Shown: positions 16,288-24,727, numbered from the stretch's first letter. The stretch is DNA of 64,000 nt from Streptomyces colonosanans (GCF_001866645.1 NZ_MLYP01000040.1:38610-102609); one strand, 5' to 3'. Notes: generated by a model not told the origin, from the sequence alone. Made by a program: numbers and translations.

Positions 16288-17181
16288 CTACTCCGTTCCG
16301 GTCGGCTCGCCTAGGGCAGCAAGGAGGGCGGCGGTGTGGGCCTCGGCGCGGGTCATGCCCCCGGCGGTGGCAGGGCCGCTGCCCGGCAGGGCGTAGAGGT
16401 TCGGGCGGCCGGGGTTGTGCTCCCGGGCGATCCAGGAGCGCCAGTCGGCAGCCCAGGCTCGTGCCGGCTGAGGCTTCCAACCGGAGCGGTGGGCCCGCCA
16501 CTTCGCGTCGGCAGCTTGCAGGCCTTCGACGCCGAGGCGGGCGAGGTGGCCTTGCTGGCGGGCCCAGGCTTCGGTGGCTGGGTCGATACGCCACCGGTCA
16601 GCCGAGGTGACGGCAGCACCACTACTGCTGCCATTCCGGTTCACCTTCGGTTCACTACTGTTCTGGGGGTCGGTTTCCGATCCCCCCGAGGGCCGGAATC
16701 CGTACCGTCGAGGGGTCGGATTCCGACGCGAGGGGTTGGATTCCGACCCTGCCGGATTCCGGCGCGAGGGGCCGGAATCCGACCCGTTCTTGGGCCAGAT
16801 CCCGTACTGCCGAAGCTCCTCGACCCTCAGATCCGGCACCGGATCCGACTCCGTTACCGGACCGGTCTCCGCCTCCGAGCTCTCCTGCGCGGCCTTGACC
16901 TTGACCATGAACGCGGCGGCGACGGGCAGGCGGTAGACCGTGGCGCGCTGCGGACCCTGCAGGTCGTCGCGCTGTTCCAACTCGCCGCTCAGGACGAGTT
17001 TGTCAAGGGCGTCGCGTACTGCTGTCCGGGACGCGTTGGTACGCTCGATCAGGCTGGACAGGGATGCCCAGGCGGTGCATTGCTCGTCGGGTACTCGGTC
17101 GGCGATCGACAGCAGGACCAGACGCGCGGTTCCCCTGCTGGAGCTGTGCTCCCACACCCACTCGCGGGTATCACGGCTCAT
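16288..17181 (-). CDS. HTH replication-initiator-like protein
   Basis: From ATG 17181 (MSRDTREWVWEHSSSRGTAR) the protein has 297 residues. The N-terminal 100 residues form a winged helix (LVLLSIADRVPDE..AWASLSSLIERTNASRTAVRDALDKLV), as in plasmid Rep and GntR-like proteins. A repetitive Arg/Asn/Pro/Ser linker follows. The C-terminal 90 residues (WARQQGHLARLGVEGLQAADAKWRAHRS...RAWAADWRSWI) resemble the end of streptomycete plasmid HTH proteins. The linker DNA contains an iteron-like repeat cluster. It is the first gene of an operon reaching mobC. It may be a replication initiator or a regulator. Confidence 0.6.
   Translation of the reverse strand: MSRDTREWVWEHSSSRGTARLVLLSIADRVPDEQCTAWASLSSLIERTNASRTAVRDALDKLVLSGELEQRDDLQGPQRATVYRLPVAAAFMVKVKAAQESSEAETGPVTESDPVPDLRVEELRQYGIWPKNGSDSGPSRRNPAGSESNPSRRNPTPRRYGFRPSGGSETDPQNSSEPKVNRNGSSSGAAVTSADRWRIDPATEAWARQQGHLARLGVEGLQAADAKWRAHRSGWKPQPARAWAADWRSWIAREHNPGRPNLYALPGSGPATAGGMTRAEAHTAALLAALGEPTGTE
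16691..16785. repeat. Iteron-like GGATTCC/GGAATCC repeats inside the HTH gene
   Basis: Five copies of a (C/T)(C/T)GGA(A/T)TCCG core occur at about 16693, 16716, 16737, 16752 and 16772, roughly 15-23 bases apart and in both orientations, linked by GCGAGGGG spacers. The spacing is about one or two helical turns, as for Rep-binding iterons. The function is inference. Confidence 0.55.
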
Positions 17182-17666
17182 CGGCCGCTCCCGACGATCC
17201 CCCGGGGGGCAGGCGCCGGCGCGTCGCCCGAACGGCGCCGCCCCCCGGTGTGGTTGGGCGAGGGCACGAGGGTGACTGGCGCGCAGACGAGGCCGACGGG
17301 CCTTTTGCGCAGGGCAGAGCGCATGCAAGAATCCCCTTTTGTGTTGCCGCGCTGAGACGCCCCCTGGAAGGGATCAGCGTGGTGATGGTGGCGATCTCCG
17401 CCCTTGCAGGGGCGGTATGGCCGATTGAGCGTTCGGCGTCCAGGAGTTGGCCCTCCCGGGCGCCGTCGCCGTATACGGGCCTACAAGGCCCGGAGCGCGC
17501 GCATACTGCTGCTCCTCGTGCTCGTCGTCCCGCTGGGCGGGCTGCCCGGCAGGACGACGAACATACGCACGACCCCGCGTCAAGATCCAGAGTTGGTTCT
17601 TAAACTCTGTAGAAGTCGTTGACGGTCGTGCATGACCTTCTCCCCGGCGACTCTGACCTGCGGTTC

Positions 17667-17680
17667 GACACTTCAGTGTC
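17667..17680. promoter_or_regulatory. Palindromic operator gacact-tc-agtgtc
   Basis: A perfect 6+2+6 palindrome lies about 130 bases before the XRE gene. A related site is at 17765. Such paired sites are typical for autoregulating XRE repressors. Confidence 0.5.
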
Positions 17681-17764
17681 GGGTGACGCCACCAAGCTAT
17701 GTCATGGTGTTCAGTGGCTGTCAACACTTTGGTTCCCACAGAGGGGCGGTGTGTGGGTATCTTG

Positions 17765-17778
17765 GACACTGAAGTATG
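17765..17778. promoter_or_regulatory. Second operator-like half site gacactgaagtatg
   Basis: It shares GACACT and a degenerate second arm with the palindrome at 17667 and lies 35 bases before the XRE start, where binding would block its promoter. Confidence 0.45.
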
Positions 17779-17812
17779 TTGTGTGTGCCCTAGGGAGGGA
17801 GGTGGAACCGCT

Positions 17813-18256
17813 ATGTCGAGAAGCGATGGCGGCGCAGGTACGCCTCCTGCGGACAAAGCGGTGGTGGCTGCCAGGCTCAGCGCGCTGATGGCCATGAGGA
17901 ACCCCAGGACGGGGAAGCCGTACACCGCTGCTGACGTGGCTCGGGCTACGGGGATTTCGGCCAGCGCTATTGCCCAGCTCAAGGCAGGGACGAAACCCAA
18001 CCCCACGCTGAGCACGGTCGAGGCCCTGGCGGACTACTTCGGCGTGCAAACCGACTACTTCAGCAAGCGGATGGACGAAGATCGGGTCCAGAGAGTGGTC
18101 GCCGCTCTGGAGCTGCTCGACATGGCCGAAAACGCCGGAGTGCAGGCGCTGTTCGCCCGGGCGAGCGGTCTGTCGGAGCAGAGCCTGGAGATGGTCAAGG
18201 CGGTCATTGACACCGCACGCAAAGCCGACGGCCTCGACGACCCCCGCAAGCGCTAG
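17813..18256 (+). CDS. XRE-family transcription regulator
   Basis: This 147-residue protein starts at ATG 17813 after a strong AGGGAGGGAGGTGG. The N-terminal helix-turn-helix reads YTAADVARATGISASAIAQLKAGTKPNPTLSTVEALADYFGV. The C-terminal 60 residues (VVAALELLDMAENAGVQALFAR..GLSEQSLEMVKAVIDTAR) are helical and could form the dimer or sensor part. GACACT-type operator sites upstream suggest autoregulation. It faces the HTH/WhiB operon and is a good candidate for the repressor of the mobile element. Family confidence is high; the target is inferred. Confidence 0.85.
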   Translation: MSRSDGGAGTPPADKAVVAARLSALMAMRNPRTGKPYTAADVARATGISASAIAQLKAGTKPNPTLSTVEALADYFGVQTDYFSKRMDEDRVQRVVAALELLDMAENAGVQALFARASGLSEQSLEMVKAVIDTARKADGLDDPRKR

Positions 18257-18274
18257 GCAAAGAGTGAGAGGAAG

Positions 18275-19159
18275 TCAGTGCCGGCGGGCTGCGGTTGACG
18301 AAGTCATTGCTGGCTCACCGGGATGATGCCCGCGGTCGGCGGGTACGATGACCATCAAGCGACTGAAGGCCATGTCGTCGATTTTCAATGTCAGTAGGGT
18401 CACTTCAAACTCAGTCACTCCCTGGCGGGGCAGATAGAGCCTTCTCGTGGTGGTGGCGCTCGGGTGCGGCAGAACCGGCAGGTTTGGGGAATCCCATAGA
18501 GGGCGCGCAACAGGATCCGAGATGACGGTCTGAACCAGCTTCTGCAGTCCGAGGTCGTCCTTCCAAAGCTCGACGCGATAGCGAAGCTGCGCGATCATCG
18601 GGAGCGCCCAGTCACTTTCCCAATTGACCAGCTGAGTGCGGGCTTCGGGATACGTCAGCACCCAGCTCATCACGTTGGTGCCGTACAGCATCCAGGGGTA
18701 GTCATGCAGAGCTGCTGCGTTGCAGTGCAGCAGATCCCACCGGTGGTCGAATGCATAGGCTGACCAGCTCTGTGCGTCGATGAACTGGCGAACGGCCGGC
18801 GGAACCGGTCTTGCGCCGGGAGCGGGCGGCTCGGGGGCCGGGCCGTATCCGGGGCGCTCCTGGGTCAGCCGCCAAACGGCCTCCCACTCGTCCTTGTCGA
18901 GTTTCAAGAGGCGCCGGACCGATTCCAGGAAGCCTTTCGAGTAGGTCAGTGGCTTGCCCAGCTCAAGGTTCCGGTACCACTTGGGCGAGACGCCCAGCAG
19001 GCAGGCGACTTCCTTCTGTGTCAACCCTCGGCCCTGCTTGGGGCCGAAGGTTGCGGAAAAGCCAGGGATATCGCGAGGGTCGATGCGCTGCCGAGCCTGG
19101 CGCAGAACGCGCGTAATGGTCTGCTGCGCGGAACACCGGCTGGCTGAGTCCTCGAACAT
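18275..19159 (-). CDS. XRE regulator with MmyB-like ligand-binding domain
   Basis: From ATG 19159 (MFEDSASRC) the protein has 294 residues. The HTH is LTQKEVACLLGVSPKWYRNLELGKPLTYS. The larger C-terminal domain has VRQFIDAQSWSAYAFDHRWDLLHCNAAA, LVNWESDWALPMIAQLRYRVEL and a closing region resembling MmyB-type PAS-like sensors, which bind fatty acids or other small ligands. Such regulators usually control a neighbouring gene. Here the nearest are the XRE gene, whose stop lies 19 bases beyond its own, and the divergent ImmA operon. TTG 19165 is a possible alternative start. Confidence 0.8.
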   Translation of the reverse strand: MFEDSASRCSAQQTITRVLRQARQRIDPRDIPGFSATFGPKQGRGLTQKEVACLLGVSPKWYRNLELGKPLTYSKGFLESVRRLLKLDKDEWEAVWRLTQERPGYGPAPEPPAPGARPVPPAVRQFIDAQSWSAYAFDHRWDLLHCNAAALHDYPWMLYGTNVMSWVLTYPEARTQLVNWESDWALPMIAQLRYRVELWKDDLGLQKLVQTVISDPVARPLWDSPNLPVLPHPSATTTRRLYLPRQGVTEFEVTLLTLKIDDMAFSRLMVIVPADRGHHPGEPAMTSSTAARRH

Positions 19160-19628
19160 GATCAATTAGACTTGTGGTTTCGGTCACAACTGGCATTTAC
19201 GGGTCCGGCAGGCTGCCCGACTTGCGAAGGTTACCAGGGTGTCGCTTACGGCCATTGAGGCGATTAGTCCCCCCTGTGTGCTGCGGGGGAGCGTGAGAGG
19301 GGAAGTGATACTTCCCCTCCCCGAATTACGCCAGTGACCGCCACCATGGCCTGCGCCTAAGATCCATACTCGCTGGTAGTTGGATCAAGGTCCGGTCGGT
19401 CGAGAAGGTGAGGGTGCAGGCGTGACTCTCCCTTTCAACACCCGTTGCGCTGCGCCGAATTGGCGTCTATACCGCACTCGAAAGGCCACGCCCTGCATCG
19501 GCGGCCGAGCCTTTCCGTGTCGGCTTCGTGCGGTTTCGTGTGCCCACCGGTGCGCGGGCGGAGCGAAGTGCCGGACTGATGCGCCGCCCCGTGGGCGACT
19601 GTAAGACCCCCGCGCATTAAGGACCTCC
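19160..19628. other. Divergent promoter region with a perfect hairpin
   Basis: No gene is convincing in these 470 bases. A 10-base perfect stem with a 3-base loop (gaggggaagt-gat-acttcccctc) lies at 19297-19319. It has no T run and sits in front of the ImmA operon, so an operator or attenuator is more likely than a terminator. Confidence 0.45.
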
Positions 19629-20201
19629 ATGTTTGATCGGCGGAGGCGCGAGACCTGTGCGCCCCTGAAGGAGATGAACGAGCGTGAAGTGCGTCTCAAG
19701 CGGACGTGCAAGGAGGCGCTGGACGGCGTCCGCCTTCAGCGCCCCTTCACCATCGAGTCGTTCTGCGATGCCCTCTCCACCCAGCGCGGCCGTCGCATCG
19801 TGCTGCGCGAGATGCCGGACATCGGTGGCCTGGCCGCACCGTGCGGCCTATGGGTCGCCTTCCAGAACGAAGATCACATCTGGCATGTGAAGGCCACAAG
19901 CCAGCGGCACCGCAACCAGGTCATCCTGCACGAGATCGCCCACATGCTCCTGGACCACCAGAGCGACGCCGGCAGCTCCAGCCTGCTGGCTGTGCTCCCG
20001 CCCGAAATCGCGCCCGCGCGGATACGGAGACTGCTCGGCCGCACGGACTACTCCGCCGAGCAGGAACACGATGCCGAACTGGCAGGCTCCATCCTCGACG
20101 AGATCATCGACGGTCTGCCCACGGCACGCTCTACCTCGCGAGACTGCCTGTTCACCAGAGTGGACGAGGCGATGGCCCACCCGCGGAGGCACCGGGGATG
20201 A
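19629..20201 (+). CDS. ImmA/IrrE-family zinc metallopeptidase
   Basis: This 190-residue protein has the zinc peptidase helix VILHEIAHMLLDHQ near residues 97-110 (HExxH), with AEQEHDAELAGSIL downstream holding the third metal ligand region. The N-terminal part (FTIESFCDALSTQRGRRIVLREMPDIGGLAAPCGLWVA) is typical of ImmA/IrrE proteins. Relatives cleave XRE repressors to induce mobile elements or stress genes. Start ATG 19629. It is the first gene of a three-gene overlapping set and lies near two XRE regulators, either of which may be its substrate. Family confidence is high; the target is unknown. Confidence 0.85.
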   Translation: MFDRRRRETCAPLKEMNEREVRLKRTCKEALDGVRLQRPFTIESFCDALSTQRGRRIVLREMPDIGGLAAPCGLWVAFQNEDHIWHVKATSQRHRNQVILHEIAHMLLDHQSDAGSSSLLAVLPPEIAPARIRRLLGRTDYSAEQEHDAELAGSILDEIIDGLPTARSTSRDCLFTRVDEAMAHPRRHRG

Positions 20202-21379
20202 GCTACCAGATACTCGTCGCGGCCCTGCTCTGGGCAGTAGCCCTGTGGAGAGCACCTGCACTGCGGCATTCGCAAAAGCAGCGATCCTTGGAGACGTCCT
20301 TCCTCAGCCTTGCTGTGGCCATGACCTTTGAGATACCCGCCGTGTCTTCGAAAGCCGACGCTCTCACCGGTGTCGTCAGCATCGGCTACCTTGCGAAACA
20401 CATCTTCGGCGTTGTCTCGGCAGCCGCCCTCCTCGACTTCATCATCGCTGTGGTGAGGCCCGGAGGCTGGTACCAGCGGCCTCGACGCGTCATCGCGGCC
20501 ATGTGCTTGGCGCTGATGTGCATCGCCTTCGCTCTGGCGCCCGACCATGGACGCGAACCCGACGACATCCTCACCAGGCACCAGTCGTCGGTCTGGGCGC
20601 TTGCGCATGTCGGCCTCTTCACCGCGTACATCGGCATTGCGATGCTCTTCACGGCCGTCCTCTTCGCGACGGCGGCCCGACACTCCAAGAACCCATGGGT
20701 GCGAGCAGGCCACTCGCTGCTGAGCCTGGGCGGAGCGATCGGCGTTCTCTACGCCCTCCAGCGAGTGTCCCATCTCGCGCACATCGCTCTAGGTTCCGTC
20801 ACGGCGGCGGATGTTCAGCGCGCGGCCGTCATCTCAACCGACCTCAAGGTCGCGGCCATTCTTGCCATCATCCTCGGAAGCTCGTTGTCTCCCGTCTCGG
20901 TTGCGGCAGCTGCCTGGCGAGAGCATCGAGCACTGCGGCACCTGGAACCGCTGTGGCTCGGGCTCACCCAGGCGGCGCCTTCGGTCCGGCTCGCCATCGA
21001 CATTCCCCGGCGCCGTACCCGACTGCGGCTGCACCGCCGACTTGTCGAGATCAGCGATGCCACCCTGGTACTACGCAATTACGTACCCGCCGACGTCCAG
21101 CAGCGGGCACAAGAGATGGCGCGACGAGCCGGGTACTCGCCCGACGCCAGCCCGGCAGTCGCAGAAGCCGCCTGGCTGAAGACCGCCGTCCTCGCCGTCG
21201 ACCACGGTCCATTCGAAGGGGATCACCCGGAGCCGGGCGGTGACGGACTGTGCCCGGCGGAGGAACTCCGCTGGGTCCGCCAGGTCAGCGCCGCCTACGA
21301 CCGTTGCCCCGCTGTGGCCGCCTTCGCAACGGCCGAAGCAGCAGAGATTCGAGAACAGAACCGGAAACAGCCCGCATGA
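20198..21379 (+). CDS. Seven-helix membrane protein (MAB_1171c/DUF6545-like)
   Basis: From ATG 20198, overlapping the upstream stop by ATGA, the protein has 393 residues. The first 230 residues contain about seven hydrophobic helices. The soluble C-terminal part has LRHLEPLWLGLTQAAPSVRLAI, RRTRLRLHRRLVEISDATLVLRNYV and VAEAAWLKTAV. This order is characteristic of MAB_1171c-type putative transporters, which are encoded next to XRE/ImmA proteins in streptomycetes. The C-terminal segment is probably cytoplasmic and regulatory. The biochemical role is unknown. Confidence 0.75.
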   Translation: MSYQILVAALLWAVALWRAPALRHSQKQRSLETSFLSLAVAMTFEIPAVSSKADALTGVVSIGYLAKHIFGVVSAAALLDFIIAVVRPGGWYQRPRRVIAAMCLALMCIAFALAPDHGREPDDILTRHQSSVWALAHVGLFTAYIGIAMLFTAVLFATAARHSKNPWVRAGHSLLSLGGAIGVLYALQRVSHLAHIALGSVTAADVQRAAVISTDLKVAAILAIILGSSLSPVSVAAAAWREHRALRHLEPLWLGLTQAAPSVRLAIDIPRRRTRLRLHRRLVEISDATLVLRNYVPADVQQRAQEMARRAGYSPDASPAVAEAAWLKTAVLAVDHGPFEGDHPEPGGDGLCPAEELRWVRQVSAAYDRCPAVAAFATAEAAEIREQNRKQPA

Positions 21380-21975
21380 CTTATACCGCGATCGCGAACC
21401 CCAGCAGCCAGCGCGCCGCCCGCCTGATCAGCGACAAGCTCCACCCCAAGACCTGGATCGTCGCCGTATGCCTCATGATCGGCTGGCACGCAGATCACCT
21501 GCGGGGCGTGGTGTGGAGCCTCGTCGGAGTTCTCTTCGCCGCCGTCATACCGATCCTCTTCATCGACCACGGCATCAAGCAGGGAAGGTGGGGCGACCGC
21601 AACGTGGGTGCCCGGAAGGCGCGACTGCTCGTCATGGCCGTCATCCTCCTGTCCGTCCTGACGTGCTTCGCCCTCATGACCACGCTCGACGCTCCGCGCG
21701 TCCTCAGCGCTCTCGTCGCCAGCATGCTGGTCACACTCGCCTCGCTGGCCCTCGTCACGTTGGCCTGGAAGATCTCAGTTCACCAGGCCGTCTCAGCAGG
21801 CGCCGTCATCATGCTCGCCCAGAGCTACGGACCCTGGGCACTACTGGGCTACATCCTGGTCGCAGTCGTCGGCTGGTCACGTGTCGAACTACGGGATCAC
21901 ACGCCCGCCCAAGTGATCGTCGGAACTCTGCTCGGGAGCGCGGTTGCGGCTGCCACCTTCTCCGCACTCCGGTGA
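21376..21975 (+). CDS. PAP2-like membrane protein
   Basis: From ATG 21376 (ATGA overlap with the previous stop) the protein has 199 residues with five or six hydrophobic helices. The segment WSRVELRDHTPAQVIVGTLLG matches the last motif of PAP2 phosphatases (SR...H...), and WKISVHQAVSAGA corresponds to the PSGH helix, although the first Pro/Ser are replaced. The expected KxxxxxxRP is not obvious. It may be a degenerate or divergent lipid phosphatase. It completes an operon with the ImmA protease and the DUF6545-like protein. Confidence 0.65.
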   Translation: MTYTAIANPSSQRAARLISDKLHPKTWIVAVCLMIGWHADHLRGVVWSLVGVLFAAVIPILFIDHGIKQGRWGDRNVGARKARLLVMAVILLSVLTCFALMTTLDAPRVLSALVASMLVTLASLALVTLAWKISVHQAVSAGAVIMLAQSYGPWALLGYILVAVVGWSRVELRDHTPAQVIVGTLLGSAVAAATFSALR

Positions 21976-22074
21976 GGAGGTGGCAACACCCAACACTCAA
22001 GCCTGAGCTCGCAGGCTTGCTGCGGGCCCGGCTGGAATACGTATACGGCCACCGCGTGATCATCGGGGGATCAC

Positions 22075-22398
22075 GTGGAACACCGGACTTCAACCAAAGA
22101 GCGCGAGTCCTGGATCGGCTGGCTGTGGTGGCGTACCCGGGTAGGTCCGGATGGGAAGGCCGAGCTGGACATGGATTGGGCCCTGACGTACCGGCGGGAG
22201 CGGAAAGCCGCTGGGGCACCTATCGACTGGCGCCTGTTGAGCGGATCCGAGATCGTGCCCCAGGGACGCGCAGCTGCCGCACGTGGCCGTGGGGAAACCC
22301 AAACGGCGCCCCCTCACCGGAACGTTGAAGCACAAGGTTCGTGGGCGGGCACCCAGAGCGCCGGATGCGCGGCGTTGAGACCGGTGTCCGGCGGTTAG
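22075..22398 (+). CDS. Possible small hypothetical protein
   Basis: From GTG 22075 the frame gives 107 residues. The first 60 (VEHRTSTKERESWIGWLWWR, then LDMDWALTYRRERKAAGAP) look coding, while the C-terminal part is low in complexity. It lies 100 bases after the PAP2-like gene. I know no family, and it may be a fragment. Confidence 0.35.
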   Translation: MEHRTSTKERESWIGWLWWRTRVGPDGKAELDMDWALTYRRERKAAGAPIDWRLLSGSEIVPQGRAAAARGRGETQTAPPHRNVEAQGSWAGTQSAGCAALRPVSGG

Positions 22399-22529
22399 GT
22401 GATGGCGTCGTCGGCAGCGATCCGGACGATCATGAGCCCGCCAAGGACGGATTGTCTGGCTCCTTCGGCTGCGGCGATCACCTCGGGCGGTGGTTGGTCG
22501 ATGGATCCTCCAACGCTCGGCTAGCGCTT

Positions 22530-22728
22530 CTAGGCCGACACGGCAGTCCACGGGCCTGTTTCCCACCACGAGCGGATGGGGGCGGCTCCGCTGCCCTTGG
22601 CGAGGGATCCATTCGGGTGGCGGTCCGGCAGGCCCAGGAGCTGCTGCTCGATCGGAGTGAGAGCGGGGTCCCTCCGGAGGTCGGTGGCTGGGTCGTCGAC
22701 GGGGGGGTGCCCCTATCTGTTCCGTCAA
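22530..22728 (-). pseudogene. Candidate small gene broken at a run of seven G
   Basis: A frame from TTG 22728 (LTEQIGAPP) hits the G run at 22701-22707. One base over it continues as VDDPATDLRRDPALTPIEQQ and LGLPDRHPNGSLAKGSG to a TAG at 22530. The joined product would be about 65 residues. The homopolymer makes a sequencing slip likely. Family unknown. Confidence 0.3.
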
Positions 22729-22767
22729 CCCTGGCGGGGCTAGTTCGTAGGGGTTCGTGCTGGTTTT

Positions 22768-22798
22768 CGGGAACGTCGCGCGAAGCGTGACGTTCCCG
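22768..22798. repeat. Perfect hairpin beyond the IS110 transposase stop
   Basis: A 10-base stem (cgggaacgtc/gacgttcccg) closes around a loop that can itself form cgc-gaa-gcg. It may mark the right end of the IS110 element or a terminator. No T run is seen on the transposase strand. Confidence 0.5.
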
Positions 22799-22899
22799 GC
22801 GGATCGGGTGCCGTGTGGGCAGGCCGGTGGCCGGCTCGGCGGGGTGGCCGTGCCGGTGAGCGGGCGTGACGGGGTGGGAAGGGTAGGTGGGTGGGGTGT

Positions 22900-24114
22900 T
22901 CAGGCGGCGAGGTCGAGGGTGCGGGGCTCGTAGAGGGTGCCGGTGCGGATCATCGCGTGGATGACGTTCACGCGTTGCCGTGCCAGGCGGAGGATCGCCT
23001 GGGTGTGGGTCTTGCCGCGGGCGCGCTGGCGGTCGTAGTAGACCCGCGAGGAGGGGTCGCTCTTGCAGCCGATCGCGGCGAACGCGGCCTGGAACAGGGC
23101 GCGTTTGAGTAGGCGGTTGCCGCGATGGGGTGCGTGCTCGCCGCGGATGGAGGTCCCCGAGGACTTCGTCGCGGGGGCGAGTCCGGCGTAGGAGGCGAGG
23201 TGTCCGGCGGTGGGGAAGCCGCTGCCGTCGCCGATGGCGACGATCACGGCGGCCGTGGTCCTGACGCCCATGCCGGGCAGCGACGTCAGGAGATGGAAAA
23301 GAGGGAGGGCCTCCAGCAGGGCCGCGATCTCCTGCTCGGTGGCCTGTCGCTGGGCGTGGGCGGCGGCGAGCTGGGCGGCCAGACCGGGCACGATCAGCGC
23401 GGACGCCTCGGTGCCGGGAACGACGAGAGTCTGCTCGGCGAGTGCATCGAAGATCTCGGTGGTGAGGTGGTGGGCCTTGCGTGAACCGTGTGCCTTGAGC
23501 AGGGCCTCGCAGCGGGCCCGGCCCAGTTTCCTCAGTCTCGCCGGGGAGCCGTGCCGTTGGAGGAGGGCCTGGACATAGGGGTAGGCCAGGCGCGGGCCGA
23601 GCACGCGCTCGAGGGAGGGGTGGATCTGGGAGAGCAGGCCACGCAGTCGGTTGGTGGCGCGGTTGACCTCGCCGGCCAGGTCATTGTCGTAGCCGGTGAG
23701 CATGGTCAGCTCAGCCAGCACCTCGTCGTCACGGTCCACCGCGCGCAGGGTGTGCGGCATGGTCCGGGCGGTCTCGGAGATCACGAAGGCGTCGCGGGCG
23801 TCGGTCTTGGCCTCGCCCGGGTGCAAGTCAGCGGCCCGGCGCATCGACAGCCCAGGCAGGTAGGCCACCCGGCAACCCGCCGCGCGGGCCACCGTCAACG
23901 GCAGCGCGCCGATGTTGGCGACCTGGTCCACGACCACCAAAACGGTGCCGAACTTCGCCACCAGCTTGCTGAACAGCTCCAGCAGTTTCGGCTCGGTGTT
24001 GGGCAGCCGCTTGTCGTGCACGGTCCTGCCATCCGCGGTCCGGCCGTGGGCGTGGTGGAACTCCTTGCCCAGGTCCAGACCGAGGAAGAGATCTATCGCG
24101 GTCGTGTCGACCAT
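22900..24114 (-). CDS. IS110-family transposase (DEDD recombinase)
   Basis: From ATG 24114 (MVDTTAIDLFLGLDLGKEFH) the protein has 404 residues. The N-terminal RuvC-like DEDD domain runs through LVVVDQVANIGALPL, LHPGEAKTDARDAFVISETARTM. The C-terminal Transposase_20 domain has LLTSLPGMGVRTTAAVIVAIGDG and LASYAGLAPATKSSGTSIRGE, with the conserved Ser in SSGTS. It should carry out recombination guided by a bridge RNA. The full-length, uninterrupted frame suggests an active or recently active element. The ends of the element are not defined, as expected for a family without clear inverted repeats. Confidence is high. Confidence 0.92.
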   Translation of the reverse strand: MVDTTAIDLFLGLDLGKEFHHAHGRTADGRTVHDKRLPNTEPKLLELFSKLVAKFGTVLVVVDQVANIGALPLTVARAAGCRVAYLPGLSMRRAADLHPGEAKTDARDAFVISETARTMPHTLRAVDRDDEVLAELTMLTGYDNDLAGEVNRATNRLRGLLSQIHPSLERVLGPRLAYPYVQALLQRHGSPARLRKLGRARCEALLKAHGSRKAHHLTTEIFDALAEQTLVVPGTEASALIVPGLAAQLAAAHAQRQATEQEIAALLEALPLFHLLTSLPGMGVRTTAAVIVAIGDGSGFPTAGHLASYAGLAPATKSSGTSIRGEHAPHRGNRLLKRALFQAAFAAIGCKSDPSSRVYYDRQRARGKTHTQAILRLARQRVNVIHAMIRTGTLYEPRTLDLAA

Positions 24115-24400
24115 GTGCGCATGCCCCTCGCCTCTTGTGTCCCCAATTCTCGGCCGTCCCTGCGGCACCACACGCCGGCAACCACGTTACGCAGACATCC
24201 CCGCCCTGAAGCCGTCCGGCGTTGCACCGGACCAGGCGGTCGTCAGGCCCCTCATCAGCGGTCAAGCGGTGCCCCGAGGCCCGGCGGCAACACCCCCCAG
24301 GTCATGCGTACGACAGGGGGCAAACAGCCATACCGGACCCGGGGGCCAGGCGCCCCATTGCGGGGCCACGAGAAAGGTAACGGGGAGCCAGCGGTCCGTA
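24115..24400 (-). ncRNA. Predicted bridge RNA region of the IS110 element
   Basis: In IS110-group elements the non-coding stretch before the recombinase gene encodes a structured bridge RNA that pairs with donor and target DNA. This GC-rich interval upstream of ATG 24114 has no credible gene and several short inverted pairs. The position follows family knowledge. Structure and ends were not computed. Confidence 0.4.
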
Positions 24401-24508
24401 CTGGAGCATCAGAGCGATGCGGGGCCAGCCGGAGAGGTTGATGCCCCCGGTGTGCCAGGTTCGGTTCTCGAACAGGACGGTGTCGAGGGGGGTCTCCCCA
24501 CCTGTCCG

Positions 24509-24637
24509 TCAGTGGACGCGATGCTGCTTGAGCCAGTCGTCGTCGAGGAGAATGAAGGCCCAGTTCTCGGCCTCGGCCTCCTCACGTCCATCGGCGAGGA
24601 TCTCGTTGAACTCCTCCACGTCGATGTGGATGGTCAC
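24509..24637 (-). CDS. 42-residue acidic protein
   Basis: GTG 24637 follows AAGGAGAG at good spacing. The product begins MTIHIDVEEFNEILADGREE and ends LDDDWLKQHRVH; it contains NWAFILLDDDW. It is strongly acidic and probably one helix plus a short strand. It lies just downstream of the methyltransferase gene on the same strand and may be its partner or an independent small protein. Family unknown. Confidence 0.55.
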   Translation of the reverse strand: MTIHIDVEEFNEILADGREEAEAENWAFILLDDDWLKQHRVH

Positions 24638-24727
24638 TGCTCTCTCCTTGGGGTGTGGCCGTCTGACTGGCGGCGGCGGGAAAGTAGCAGCGGCCTTCTT
24701 CTCATCCGCATCCTGAGAATCCGCTGA

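Larger units (their letters stand above)
17182..17812. other. Intergenic region between divergent HTH and XRE genes
   Basis: No gene is convincing here. It holds a hairpin at 17476-17492 (cgggcc/ggcccg) and a longer inverted pair gtcgtcc (17524-17530)/ggacgac (17552-17558). The XRE operators lie at its right end. The position suits an origin, an oriT or divergent promoters. Confidence 0.45.

Noticed and set aside
19297..19319. Perfect hairpin, considered as a terminator
   Set aside because: It lies between divergent gene starts and has no T run, so it was left as a possible operator.
20503..21243. Plus-strand open frame over the DUF6545-like gene
   Set aside because: Arg-rich composition without motifs; the overlapping frame has clear membrane helices and ATGA coupling.
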